In this document: piece after piece, positions 36,118 through 45,564 of the stretch | Numbering within the stretch: position 1 is the first letter of the stretch | How the letters are laid out: every line of letters starts with the position of its first letter | Source of the DNA: Albidovulum marisflavi | Lineage (GTDB): Bacteria > Pseudomonadota > Alphaproteobacteria > Rhodobacterales > Rhodobacteraceae | Assembly: GCF_025751435.1 (NCBI RefSeq) | Contig: NZ_JAOWKY010000003.1 | Span: forward strand, 331,360-395,359 | DNA: 64,000 nt | Direction of reading: 5' to 3' | Notes under the pieces: generated by a model | Seen by the model: only the letters and a program-made list of their open reading frames with translations | Told to the model about the DNA's origin: nothing | Databases searched by the model: none | Translations under genes and position numbers: made by a program

Positions 36118-37464
36118 ATGACCAACAGCCAGTTGACGCCGGGTGTGGTGGCCGGGCGCCTTGCGGCAGACGATTACGCCCGCAACTTTTCGGATATCGC
36201 GCCAAGGCTTGACCCGCACGAAGCCCGCGTCGCGGCCGATCGCTGCTATTTCTGCCATGACGCCCCGTGCATGACGGCTTGCCCGACCTCGATCGACATT
36301 CCGCTGTTCATCCGTCAGATCGCGACGGGAACACCCGAGGCGGCGGCCAGGACAATCCTGTCGCAGAATATCCTGGGAGGAATGTGCGCCCGTGTCTGTC
36401 CGACCGAAACCCTGTGCGAACAGGTCTGCGTCCGGGAGACGGCCGAGGGCAACCCGGTCGAGATCGGGCGGCTGCAGCGCTTTGCGACCGACACATTGAT
36501 GGATAAGGGCGTTCACCCCTTCACCCGCGCCGCGGCGACGGGTCGGCGTGTGGCGGTGGTCGGGGCTGGGCCTGCAGGGCTGTCGGCGGCCCACAGGCTG
36601 GCCATGAAGGGGCACGAGGTAACGGTCTACGATGGGCGCGCCAAATCGGGCGGGCTGAACGAATTTGGTATTGCCAGCTACAAGACGACAGACGGGTTCG
36701 CGCAGGCAGAGGTCGAGTGGCTGCTGCAGATCGGCGGCATCACCGTCGAGAATGGCAAGGCGCTTGGTCGTGACATTACGCTTGATGACCTGAGGGCGGG
36801 TTTCGACGCGGTGTTTCTTGCGATGGGCCTTGCCGGCGTCAACGCGCTGCGCGTCGAGGGCGAGGGGCGCGACGGGGTTGCCAACGCAGTCGACTTCATC
36901 GCCGAGCTTCGGCAGACCGCGGACCTTTCCAACCTTCCGGTCGGCCGCGATGTCGTCGTGATCGGCGGCGGCATGACGGCGGTGGATGCGGCCGTGCAGT
37001 CCAAGCTTCTGGGTGCCGAAAACGTCACCATCGTCTATCGGCGCGGCAAGCAAGGGATGAGCGCGTCGGAGCATGAACAGGACCATGCCGCAAGATGCGG
37101 TGTCCGGATCATTCACAATGCGGCCCCGGTCGCTGTGCATGGCAACGGCGCGGTGCGTGAGGTTGAATTTGCCTACACCAAGCAAACGCCCGAGGGCCTG
37201 AAGCTGTCCTCCGAAACCTTCAGGCTGCGGGCGGACCAGGTCTTCAAGGCGATCGGCCAGACCTTGCAAGGCGTGCCCGAGGGGCTTGCCATCGATGGCG
37301 GCAAGATCGCGGTGACCGGGCCGGGGCGGACCTCGGTCAAGGGCGTATGGGCGGGCGGCGACTGCGCGTCGGGCGGGGAAGATCTGACCGTCACGGCGGT
37401 GGCGGAGGGACGCGACGCCGCAGAAGACATTCATGCGAGCCTGACGGGAGGCCAAGATGGCTGA
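36118..37464 (+). CDS. preT: NAD-dependent dihydropyrimidine dehydrogenase subunit PreT
   Basis: 448-residue flavoprotein with N-terminal Fe-S cysteines (CYFCHDAPCMTACP, then CARVCPTETLCEQVC), a FAD site VVGAGPAGLSAAHRLA and an NAD site VVVIGGGMTAVDAA. With PreA it reduces uracil and thymine, the first step of reductive pyrimidine catabolism. An AGGGGGAGG site fixes the ATG at 36118. It overlaps preA by 8 bp. Confidence 0.95.
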   Translation: MTNSQLTPGVVAGRLAADDYARNFSDIAPRLDPHEARVAADRCYFCHDAPCMTACPTSIDIPLFIRQIATGTPEAAARTILSQNILGGMCARVCPTETLCEQVCVRETAEGNPVEIGRLQRFATDTLMDKGVHPFTRAAATGRRVAVVGAGPAGLSAAHRLAMKGHEVTVYDGRAKSGGLNEFGIASYKTTDGFAQAEVEWLLQIGGITVENGKALGRDITLDDLRAGFDAVFLAMGLAGVNALRVEGEGRDGVANAVDFIAELRQTADLSNLPVGRDVVVIGGGMTAVDAAVQSKLLGAENVTIVYRRGKQGMSASEHEQDHAARCGVRIIHNAAPVAVHGNGAVREVEFAYTKQTPEGLKLSSETFRLRADQVFKAIGQTLQGVPEGLAIDGGKIAVTGPGRTSVKGVWAGGDCASGGEDLTVTAVAEGRDAAEDIHASLTGGQDG

Positions 37465-38758
37465 TCTGACGACGAATTTCATCGGGATCAAATCCCCCAA
37501 CCCGTTCTGGCTGGCCTCGGCGCCGCCCACCGACAAGGAATACAATGTCCGGCGCGCATTCGAGGCGGGCTGGGGCGGGGTCGTCTGGAAGACCTTGGGC
37601 GCCGAGGGCCCTCCGATCGTGAACGTGAACGGGCCGCGGTACGGCGTCGTCCACGGCGCGGACCGCCGGGTTCTGGGGATCAACAACATCGAACTGATCA
37701 CCGACCGCCCACTTGAGGTGAACCTGCGAGAGATCAAGTCGGTCAAGCGCGACTATCCCGATCGGGCGCTGGTCATCAGCCTGATGGTGCCCTGTGACGA
37801 AGACAGCTGGAAGGACATCCTGAAGCGGGTGGAAGATACCGGGGCCGATGGGGTCGAGCTGAACTTCGGCTGCCCACACGGGATGGCGGAGCGCGGCATG
37901 GGCTCTGCCGTGGGGCAGGTGCCCGAATACATCGAGATGGTCACGCGTTGGGTCAAGCAGTTCAGCCGCATGCCCTGCATCGTCAAGTTGACCCCGAACA
38001 TCACGGATATTCGCCGCCCGGCAGAGGCTGCCAAGCGCGGCGGCGCGGATGCGGTGTCGCTGATCAACACGATCAATTCGATCACCAGCGTCGATCTCGA
38101 CAATTTCGCGCCAGAGCCTACCATCGACGGAAAGGGCACCCATGGTGGTTACTGCGGCCCGGCGGTGAAGCCCATCGCGCTGAACATGGTGGCGGAAATC
38201 GCCCGGTCAGCGGAAACGGCAGGTTTGCCGATTTCCGGCATCGGCGGCGTCACCACCTGGCGCGATGCGGCCGAATTCATGGCGTTGGGCGCGGGCAACG
38301 TGCAGGTCTGCACCGCTGCGATGACCTACGGCTTCAAGATCGTCCAGGAAATGATCTCTGGCCTCAGTCAGTACATGGACGAAAAGGGCATGACCTCGAC
38401 CGCCGACCTGGTCGGTCGCGCGGTCCCGAACGTGACCGATTGGCAATACCTCAACCTGAACTACGTCACCAAGGCGGTGATCGACCAGGATGCCTGCATC
38501 AAGTGCGGCCGTTGCTACGCTGCGTGCGAGGATACGAGCCACCAGGCGATCGCGATGTCTGCGGACAGGACATTCACGGTCAAGGAAGACGAATGCGTCG
38601 CCTGCAACCTGTGTCTGGATGTCTGCCCTGTCGAAGGCTGCATCAGCATGCGCGAGCTTGCATTGGGCGAGGTCGATCAGCGGACCGGCAGAAAGGTCGG
38701 GACCTATGCCAACTGGACAACGCACCCGAACAATCCGTCCGCGCAAGCGGCCGAGTAG
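37457..38758 (+). CDS. preA: NAD-dependent dihydropyrimidine dehydrogenase subunit PreA
   Basis: 433-residue subunit. The FMN-binding TIM barrel (LTTNFIGIKSPNPFWLASAPP, ELNFGCPHGM, ISGIGGVTTWRDAAEFMALGA) reduces the pyrimidine ring, and two C-terminal [4Fe-4S] motifs (CIKCGRCYAACED, CVACNLCLDVCPVEGC) bring electrons from PreT. Downstream enzymes (dihydropyrimidinase, beta-ureidopropionase) are not in the window. A RutR-type regulator lies just downstream, convergent. Confidence 0.96.
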   Translation: MADLTTNFIGIKSPNPFWLASAPPTDKEYNVRRAFEAGWGGVVWKTLGAEGPPIVNVNGPRYGVVHGADRRVLGINNIELITDRPLEVNLREIKSVKRDYPDRALVISLMVPCDEDSWKDILKRVEDTGADGVELNFGCPHGMAERGMGSAVGQVPEYIEMVTRWVKQFSRMPCIVKLTPNITDIRRPAEAAKRGGADAVSLINTINSITSVDLDNFAPEPTIDGKGTHGGYCGPAVKPIALNMVAEIARSAETAGLPISGIGGVTTWRDAAEFMALGAGNVQVCTAAMTYGFKIVQEMISGLSQYMDEKGMTSTADLVGRAVPNVTDWQYLNLNYVTKAVIDQDACIKCGRCYAACEDTSHQAIAMSADRTFTVKEDECVACNLCLDVCPVEGCISMRELALGEVDQRTGRKVGTYANWTTHPNNPSAQAAE

Positions 38759-38771
38759 TTGCGGGCGCGGC

Positions 38772-38801
38772 ACACCGGGGTTGGCCCTGCAGCCCCGGTG
38801 T
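38772..38801. terminator. Hairpin between convergent preA and rutR-type genes
   Basis: ACACCGGGG (38772-38780) and CCCCGGTGT (38793-38801) form a perfect 9-bp stem with a 12-base loop, 13 bp after the preA stop. It can work for either strand; no T-run is evident. Confidence 0.5.
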
Positions 38802-38876
38802 CTGCCATTCGAAGGCCGCTGACCATGCCCTTGTGAGGGCTCCGTCCGAATGCGCACCGCAGGTGGCGCCCAAGGT

Positions 38877-39500
38877 TCACGGGGTCAGAAGCTTCGTAAA
38901 CAAAAGATCAAGGAAATCGTGGGCTTCGGCATATGGGTCGTGACCTTCGCCCAGGACGGCGCGCACCTGGACCTCGAAGTCGGCGTAGTGCTGCGTCAAG
39001 GCCCAGATCGCAAAGATCAGGTGCTGTGGCGGCAGATCTGCGATCCTGCCCTCGCTGGCCCACTGGCGCAGCACTTCCGATTTTTCATCCACAAGCGCCT
39101 TGAGCTTGCCACCCAGAAGTTCCGTCAGCCGGGGCGCGCCCTGCAGGATCTCGTTCGCGAACAACCTGCTTTCACGCGGAAAATCGCGGCTGAGGTCCAG
39201 CTTGCGGCGGACGTATTCAAGGATCTCGGTCTTTGGGTCACCCGCCGGATCAAGCGCCCGCAAGGGATCGAGCCAAGTATCCAGCAACTGCGACAGCAGG
39301 TCGAGGTGGATCGCCTCTTTCGAAGGGAAATAGTAAAGAAGGTTCGGCTTCGATAGCCCCGCGCGTTCGGCGATCTGATCCAGCGTCGCGCCGCGAAAGC
39401 CCTGCTGCGAGAACACATTCAGCGCCGCCTCCCGGATCAGTTCGCGGTTGCGTTGCTGAATACGCGTTTTGGCGCGCTGCTTCTGCTGGTCCTCGTTCAA
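38877..39500 (-). CDS. rutR: TetR-family regulator, RutR-like
   Basis: 207-residue TetR protein whose sequence closely follows E. coli RutR: FSQQGFRGATLDQIAERAGLSKPNLLYYFPSKEAIHLDLL in the DNA-binding domain, and QHLIFAIWALTQHYADF in the ligand domain. RutR binds uracil/thymine and controls pyrimidine use. Proximity to preTA supports this. TTGGACCAA, an odd-centred palindrome, lies 47 bp upstream. Confidence 0.88.
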   Translation of the reverse strand: MNEDQQKQRAKTRIQQRNRELIREAALNVFSQQGFRGATLDQIAERAGLSKPNLLYYFPSKEAIHLDLLSQLLDTWLDPLRALDPAGDPKTEILEYVRRKLDLSRDFPRESRLFANEILQGAPRLTELLGGKLKALVDEKSEVLRQWASEGRIADLPPQHLIFAIWALTQHYADFEVQVRAVLGEGHDPYAEAHDFLDLLFTKLLTP

Positions 39501-39546
39501 AACCGTCTCCGGTCCGTCGCCTTTCGACGCTATACTTTCTGCTAAC

Positions 39547-39555
39547 TTGGACCAA
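39547..39555. promoter_or_regulatory. Possible RutR half-palindrome upstream of the rutR-type gene
   Basis: TTGG-A-CCAA, flanked by AAC and CCGTT, lies 47 bp before the regulator start. It resembles the arms of the E. coli RutR box (TTGACCA and its complement) but is shorter. No clear second copy was found upstream of preT. Confidence 0.3.
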
Positions 39556-39648
39556 CCGTTAACGCAACCTGCGATTGCCCTCTCTGCGGTTTGCCCAGTC
39601 CTTATTGTGATAGCTTCCGACGATGCTTGTGCCCTGAATCCACCGCCC

Positions 39649-39873
39649 TCATCGGATCAGCGGCGACTTCGCCATCCGGGTCCGCTCAAGTTCCAGTTCG
39701 TCCAATCCTGCATCCCGCCGCAGCCGAGCAGGCAGCCGGTCCGTGCCGTGGCGCGGTCGGACGGTGCGGTTGATGACCGCAAGACTTGCCTTCACGCGCT
39801 CAACGAATCCCATTTTCTGTTGCGCGAACGGCGCATCGCAGATCTGAAGCTCTTGCAGGTTGACGGGCTTCAT
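39649..39873 (-). CDS. Small DUF1127-like protein
   Basis: 74-residue basic protein starting MKPVNLQELQICDAPFAQ, with a consensus-quality GGAGG ribosome site six bases upstream, which is the main reason to believe it is expressed. The C-terminal part (RLPARLRRDAGLDELE) has the arginine-rich amphipathic pattern of DUF1127/YjiS small proteins, some of which bind RNA or affect phosphate and carbon uptake. Divergent from the LysR gene. Confidence 0.6.
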   Translation of the reverse strand: MKPVNLQELQICDAPFAQQKMGFVERVKASLAVINRTVRPRHGTDRLPARLRRDAGLDELELERTRMAKSPLIR

Positions 39874-39977
39874 GGTCGCCTCCGTGTGTTCTGATGCCCA
39901 GAAGTCTGCCCGACTGCGCACGGCGCGCTCAAACGCCGTTCCTTGACAGCGATTGTTCCAAAAAGTCACAAAGAGGG

Positions 39978-41029
<1,052 letters not shown>

Positions 41030-41108
41030 TTGATCTGCGCCGGCCTGACGCCCCCGAACCAGCGGACCTTGTGCCGGTGACGGATCAGCGCGTGGTCTTC
41101 GTCTGCGG

Positions 41109-41445
41109 ACCCCGAACCTGTCGGAGCTGGGGGAGCTCGCTCGCCGATTGGGCCTGCCGGACAGCGCGGCCGAAGATGATCGGGTCGCGTCACTGGTAGA
41201 ACAGGTCTGCCCGGCGGTTCTGGTCAAGGGCGGGCATGCGGGCCACGGTTCGATCTGCAAGGGGCGTCTCTACTTGCCGCAGGGCCCGACTTGCGGTTCC
41301 GGGGGCCGCGCTTTCCCATCGCGCTTCGCGCTTCGCGCTTCGCGGGACCGGTTGCCAGTTGGCCGGCGCGATCGCCGTCGCGCTTGCCATGCGGAAGGAT
41401 ATTCCAGAGGCGGTGAGGGTCGCGCGCGGCCTTCTTGAGGCCTGA
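41109..41445 (+). pseudogene. thiD: thiD-like relic (C-terminal half of HMP/HMP-P kinase) with a frameshift
   Basis: From 41109 the frame reads TPNLSELGELARRLGLP and then VCPAVLVKGGHAGHG, the ThiD nucleotide-binding region. The remaining C-terminal half, RGTGCQLAGAIAVALAMRKDIPEAV ending at a TGA at 41443-41445, is in the next frame. The N-terminal half, with the HMP site, is missing. Deleting one unit of the 7-bp repeat at 41319-41344 restores one continuous frame through FPSRFALRGTGCQ. It lies just after the thiC fragment, so both are remains of a thi cluster. Confidence 0.8.
41319..41344 (+). repeat. 7-bp tandem repeat TCGCGCT, three copies plus TCGCG
   Basis: Units at 41319-41325, 41326-41332 and 41333-41339, then a partial copy. 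One extra unit shifts the frame by +1, exactly the shift seen in the surrounding thiD-like relic. Slipped-strand mispairing is the likely cause. Confidence 0.85.
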
Positions 41446-41678
41446 TTTCGGGACGCTCAAGCGCAAGCGGGCGGCGCCCTGGCGTGAGCCGGGAGGCCCT
41501 GAAGCGGGCTTGCGGCACGAGGCGGTCAACCCGTGCACGATGCAACAGGTATCCAGCCCCGAGGTGTGATCAGAGCGCCCTTTGACGCCCAGGGGCGCCT
41601 TGGCGATCGCCGGGTTAGTGCAGTGCATTTCGTTCCTTTGCCGGCAAGTCTTTGGCGGCTGTCGCTTGGACAGGGCCT

Positions 41679-41902
41679 GTGCTCCGGAATCACCCGTAAA
41701 CGAGAAAACTATTTTCACGAACGCGCATGGCAGGGGTGAGGTCGACGAAATATGCCATAAATATATGACCGTTATGGATATCCCGTCTTACCGGTCATGC
41801 GTTGATTTGGCGTTTTCAAGGTGACTCCAGGAAAAATGAAGAAAATAATTTACAAAAGCGCAAGTCCGGCTATAGCTTGTGGAAGTGTTCCGGAATCACC
41901 CG
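41679..41902 (+). repeat. Pair of 18-bp direct repeats upstream of the sugar operon
   Basis: GTGCTCCGGAATCACCCG at 41679-41696 and GTGTTCCGGAATCACCCG at 41885-41902 differ at one position and are 206 bp apart. They bracket the AT-rich promoter-like segment. They could be regulator sites or the footprint of a small insertion or duplication. Confidence 0.8.
41755..41777. promoter_or_regulatory. Inverted repeat CCATAA-N11-TTATGG, candidate operator
   Basis: Perfect 6-bp arms at 41755-41760 and 41772-41777 inside the AT-rich segment 214 bp before the binding-protein gene. Spacing of about two helical turns between arm centres suits a dimeric regulator. The regulator is unknown; the RpiR protein at 53,383 is a candidate. 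Confidence 0.35.
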
Positions 41903-41990
41903 GGCCCCGGATGTCGGAAGAGGAGCCGGCGGGGCTTGACGGGCGGGCACTTCGCTCGACGGCTGGCCGTCGCAACTCAGGGAGAGAGAA

Positions 41991-43523
41991 ATGTTCTACA
42001 GACCCAAGACCGCGCAGGCTACGCGCATCAGCCGCCGCCGGTTCCTCGAACTTGGCGGCTATGGCGCCACCATGCTGGGCACCGGATCTCTGGCTGTCGG
42101 CCTGAACTCCACGATCATGTCCACGCCCGTCCAGGCGGCGTCTTCGGACGAGGCGAAGTGGAAGCAGTACGCCGGCTCGAAGCTGACCTTCCTGTCGGAG
42201 AACACGCCCCCGTCCTTCGCGATCCGCGACAACATCAAGGCCTTTTACGATCTGACCGGGATCGAGGTCGAGATCCTGACCGACGACCTGCCGGTCGTGC
42301 AGCAGAAATGCGGGATCGACCTGCGCTCGGGCAAGTCGGACTACACGCTCCAGTACGTTCAGGACAAACCGATCGGTTCGCCCTTCGCCGATTTCTACGT
42401 CGACCTCTCGAAGATGTTCGGCGACGAGACCCTGCCGCAGGATATGGAAGGCTACGGCGACGACGCCTGGTTCGAGAACTTCCTGTCGGCCTGCGGCCGC
42501 TTCTACTCGGGCGAGAAGATCATCGCGCTGCCCTATGACGCGGCGATCGCGGTCACTTTCTTCCGCCAGGACCTGTTCGAGAAGCACACCAAGGACTTCG
42601 AGGCCGAATACGGCTACCGCCTGGAATATAACGCCGACAGCACCTGGAAGAACGTTCTCGACATCGCGACCTTCTTCAAGAAGCTGAAGGAAGGCGGCGC
42701 GGATGTTCCCTACGGCTACGCGCAGCACCAGGGCAGCTTCGCTTGGACGACGCAGCTCGATATCCAGCGCATGATGTTCGCCCACGGCCGCTGGATCGAC
42801 TTCAACATCGACGACAAGATCGGCTCGAAGGAGCCTGGGCCGACGAACTGGGGTGATGCCCAGTCGGTCCTGATGCTGGAGAAGTTCAAGGCGCTGGCCG
42901 ATGTGTCGCACCCCGACAACCTTGCCAACGGGACGCTGGAACTGAACACCGTCTACCAGTCGGGCAACATCGCGATGCAGGTCCAGTACCACGAGTTCGC
43001 GGCCTCGGTCGAAGATGCCAACACCTCGGTCGCGGCCGGCGGCAAGACCGCCTACGCGCCCTGCCCGAAGGGTGAGGCGGACTGGATCCTGAACGGTGGC
43101 CCCGCGGTCAACGGCACGAACTGCGGCATCGGCGGCATCGGCATCAACGCCAACGCGCCGGAAGAACTTCAGCGCGCGGCCTACCTCTTCGCGATCTGGT
43201 CGACCTCCAAGAACATCCAGTACGATGTTCTCAAAGGTCTGGGCGGCACGCCGACCCGCAAGTCGGTGCTCGAGATCCCGGAAGTGCAGGCGGCGCAGCA
43301 GCGTCCGAGTGCGATGCCCAACGCGCTGACCTTCGATGCGGTCTACAACTACGGCATCAAGGACCCGAACTTCGTGCTTGGCCCGAAGATCCCGGAGGCG
43401 AACGAGTATCACTCGATCATCGCGTCCGAGACGCAGCGGATGCTGTCGGGCGACATGAGCCCGGAAGAGACCGCGGCCTCGCTGAAGTCTCAACTCGACG
43501 ATCTCAACGAAGTCCAAGGCTGA
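41991..43523 (+). CDS. Carbohydrate ABC transporter substrate-binding protein (Tat-type signal)
   Basis: 510-residue extracytoplasmic binding protein of the CUT1 type. The N-terminus carries a twin-arginine motif (SRRRFLELGG) before a hydrophobic segment and cleavage near VQAAS (about residue 50), so it is probably exported folded. The mature protein has the usual two-lobe pattern (FYDLTGIEVEIL, IIALPYDAAIAVTFFRQDLFEK, WSTSKNIQYDVLKGLGGTPTRKSVL). It is longer than most sugar-binding proteins. Substrate unknown; the operon has a sugar kinase and aldolase. It follows a strong ribosome site. Confidence 0.88.
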   Translation: MFYRPKTAQATRISRRRFLELGGYGATMLGTGSLAVGLNSTIMSTPVQAASSDEAKWKQYAGSKLTFLSENTPPSFAIRDNIKAFYDLTGIEVEILTDDLPVVQQKCGIDLRSGKSDYTLQYVQDKPIGSPFADFYVDLSKMFGDETLPQDMEGYGDDAWFENFLSACGRFYSGEKIIALPYDAAIAVTFFRQDLFEKHTKDFEAEYGYRLEYNADSTWKNVLDIATFFKKLKEGGADVPYGYAQHQGSFAWTTQLDIQRMMFAHGRWIDFNIDDKIGSKEPGPTNWGDAQSVLMLEKFKALADVSHPDNLANGTLELNTVYQSGNIAMQVQYHEFAASVEDANTSVAAGGKTAYAPCPKGEADWILNGGPAVNGTNCGIGGIGINANAPEELQRAAYLFAIWSTSKNIQYDVLKGLGGTPTRKSVLEIPEVQAAQQRPSAMPNALTFDAVYNYGIKDPNFVLGPKIPEANEYHSIIASETQRMLSGDMSPEETAASLKSQLDDLNEVQG

Positions 43524-43530
43524 TACGAGC

Positions 43531-43553
43531 CGGCAGCCCTCTGTGGGCTGCCG
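43531..43553 (+). terminator. Hairpin between binding-protein and permease genes
   Basis: CGGCAGCCC (43531-43539) pairs perfectly with GGGCTGCCG (43545-43553) around TCTGT, eight bases after the stop. No strong T-run. Same placement as the hairpin in the polyamine operon, favouring excess binding protein. Confidence 0.6.
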
Positions 43554-43622
43554 CACCTCACCCCTTTCTGAAGCCGTCCCCCGGGCCTGCTTGCCGGCCT
43601 TAATGAAGGAGCGACGACCGAC

Positions 43623-44621
43623 ATGACCGACGTGTCCCCCATTTCCGCCAACCCGCGTGCGGTCGCCGCGCAGATTTTCCGCGCTCGGGCACACTCCGCC
43701 GAGGTCGAGGCCCGCCCGCAAAGCGAGATCACGAACAGGCCGCGCAGCTTCAACCCGCCGATGCCGAAACGCTACTACTACTACCTGATGGCGCCGGCGA
43801 TCGCGATCCTTGCCTTCATCTCGCTCTACCCGTTCTTCTGGCTGATCGTCATGTCCTTGCAGGACGTCGATATCGGTGGAGGCGAATGGGTGGGTTTCAA
43901 GAACTACGTGAAGCTCTTCTCCGACGGCCGCTTCCTGGACGGCTGGTGGCTTCTGGCGCAATACAGCGTCATGTGCCTGGGGCTTCAGGTCGGACTGGGT
44001 GTCCTGCTGGCGGTCGTCGTCAACAGCTCCAAATACGAAAAATACCTGGTCACCGCACTTCTGATGCCGATGATGATGGCGCCCGCCGTTGCCGGTCTGT
44101 TGTGGCTCTTCCTCTACAACGGCACCTTCGGCTGGTATCACTGGATTCTGCAAAGCGTGGGCATCCTCGACAATGCCTCGATCCTGGCCAGCGCCAACAC
44201 CGCGATGTATGCCATCGTCCTCGTCGACGTGTGGCAGTGGACGCCGCTGATCACCATCATCGCTCTTGCCGGTCTGAAGCGCGTGCCGCGTGACCAGCTT
44301 GAAGCCAACATGGTCGATGGCGCCTCGCCGCTGCGCAACTTCTTCGCGATCACGATGCCAAACCTTTACCCGGTCCTGCTGATTGCCGTGCTGCTGCGCT
44401 TCATGGACAACTTCCGCTTCATCGACTCCGTCCTCGTTCTCACGGGCGGCGGGCCGGGCAGCGCGACCAAGATCCTGCCGGTCTACCTTTTTGAAGTGGC
44501 CTTCAAGTTCTTCAAGCTTGGCCGGGGTGCCGCAATCGCGCTGACGCTGCTTATCGTCACCATCATCCTGGGCAAGCTTCTTGTCCGCGTCTTCGAAAAA
44601 CCCCAGAACGAGAAGGGCTGA
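43623..44621 (+). CDS. Sugar ABC transporter permease 1 (MalF/UgpA type)
   Basis: 332-residue membrane protein with a cytoplasmic N-terminal tail of about 45 residues, then six helices. The EAA loop QLEANMVDGASPLRNFFAITMPNLYP contacts the ATPase, and RFIDSVLVLTGGGPGSAT is the classic CUT1 permease segment. Five bases separate it from the second permease gene. Confidence 0.93.
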   Translation: MTDVSPISANPRAVAAQIFRARAHSAEVEARPQSEITNRPRSFNPPMPKRYYYYLMAPAIAILAFISLYPFFWLIVMSLQDVDIGGGEWVGFKNYVKLFSDGRFLDGWWLLAQYSVMCLGLQVGLGVLLAVVVNSSKYEKYLVTALLMPMMMAPAVAGLLWLFLYNGTFGWYHWILQSVGILDNASILASANTAMYAIVLVDVWQWTPLITIIALAGLKRVPRDQLEANMVDGASPLRNFFAITMPNLYPVLLIAVLLRFMDNFRFIDSVLVLTGGGPGSATKILPVYLFEVAFKFFKLGRGAAIALTLLIVTIILGKLLVRVFEKPQNEKG

Positions 44622-44626
44622 TCAGC

Positions 44627-45505
44627 ATGGCATCCCGTGACGTCGTTTCCTACGATACCCCGCTTTCGCGCGCCCTTAAGGTTCTGGCCGGTCTGTTCCT
44701 TGCCCTCTACCTGGTCTGGACGCTTCTGCCCTTCTTCGTGATGTTCGTTTCGTCCTTCAAGGACCTGCTGGAGGCTTTCAAGCTTCCGGCGGTCGGGGAC
44801 TGGGCGGGGATCACCGTGTTCTTCGAGTTCACGCCGACCTTCAAGCACTACACCTCGCTCTTCACCGAGAACAGCTTTGGGACCTACATCCTGAACAGCC
44901 TGATCGCGGCGGGCGGCTCGGCGGTGATCTCGGTGATCTTCGGATCGCTGGCGGCCTACTCGCTCAGCCGGGTGGATTTCCGGGGCAAGCAGGATCTGTT
45001 CTTCTGGATCATCTCGACCCGGATGGCGCCGGTGGTGGCGGTGATGGTGCCCCTTTACGCGATCTTTCGCAGCCTGGACCTCGTGGGGACGCTTCCCGGT
45101 CTGATCCTGGCCTACACGACCTTCAACCTGCCCTTCGCGATCTGGATCCTGAAAGGCTTCTTCGACAACGTGCCCTTCGCGATCGAGGAAGCGCAGATGG
45201 TGGACGGCTCGACCCGGTTCCAGGCGTTCCGGTCGATCCTGCCGCTCGTCGCGCCGGGTATCGGGGCCTTCGTGGTGCTCTGCATCCTCTTTGCCTGGAA
45301 CGACTTCCTGTTCGCCGCCATCATCGGCTCCGGCGGGGCGAAGACGCTGCCGGTCGCGACCCGCGAACTGGTCCAGCCGCAGAACATCCAGTGGGGCTCG
45401 ATCATGGCGGCAGGCGTGGTGACCACGGCCCCCATGATGCTCCTCGGCCTTGTGATCCGCAAATACCTGGTGACCGGCCTGACGATGGGCGCAGTCAAGG
45501 AATGA
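44627..45505 (+). CDS. Sugar ABC transporter permease 2 (MalG/UgpE type)
   Basis: 292-residue membrane protein, six helices. The EAA loop IEEAQMVDGSTRFQAFRSILPLVAPG and the following FAWNDFLFAAII are typical of MalG-type subunits. Pairs with the preceding permease. Followed by a GC-rich hairpin and then the ATPase gene. Confidence 0.93.
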   Translation: MASRDVVSYDTPLSRALKVLAGLFLALYLVWTLLPFFVMFVSSFKDLLEAFKLPAVGDWAGITVFFEFTPTFKHYTSLFTENSFGTYILNSLIAAGGSAVISVIFGSLAAYSLSRVDFRGKQDLFFWIISTRMAPVVAVMVPLYAIFRSLDLVGTLPGLILAYTTFNLPFAIWILKGFFDNVPFAIEEAQMVDGSTRFQAFRSILPLVAPGIGAFVVLCILFAWNDFLFAAIIGSGGAKTLPVATRELVQPQNIQWGSIMAAGVVTTAPMMLLGLVIRKYLVTGLTMGAVKE

Positions 45506-45507
45506 AC

Positions 45508-45535
45508 CGGGCGGCGCGCCAAGCGGCGCGCGCCC
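45508..45535 (+). other. Hairpin between permease and ATPase genes
   Basis: GGGCGGCGCGCC (45509-45520) pairs, with one bulged base, with GGCGCGCGCCC (45525-45535), just after the permease stop. It ends about 30 bp before the ATPase start. Confidence 0.5.
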
Positions 45536-45564
45536 AGACCAACCCCCTTGGGAGGAATTGAGAC

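Larger units (their letters stand above)
41446..41990. other. 545-bp non-coding stretch before the sugar operon
   Basis: No convincing gene on either strand. The first 240 bp look like more decayed coding DNA without a recognisable family. The rest is AT-rich for this genome and probably holds the promoter of the sugar ABC operon: it contains an inverted repeat CCATAA-N11-TTATGG (41755-41777) and two copies of an 18-bp direct repeat. An AGGGAGAGA ribosome site ends it. Confidence 0.6.

Noticed and set aside
41319..41344. CRISPR-like array
   Set aside because: Units are 7 bp with no spacers; a simple tandem repeat.
41224..41718. 164-residue minus-strand open frame in the relic region
   Set aside because: Amino-acid composition is Arg/Pro/Gly-rich as in antisense frames here; it overlaps the thiD relic, which has real homology on the other strand.
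41850..44153. 767-residue minus-strand frame opposite the sugar transporter genes
   Set aside because: Antisense of recognisable binding-protein and permease genes; composition matches other shadows.
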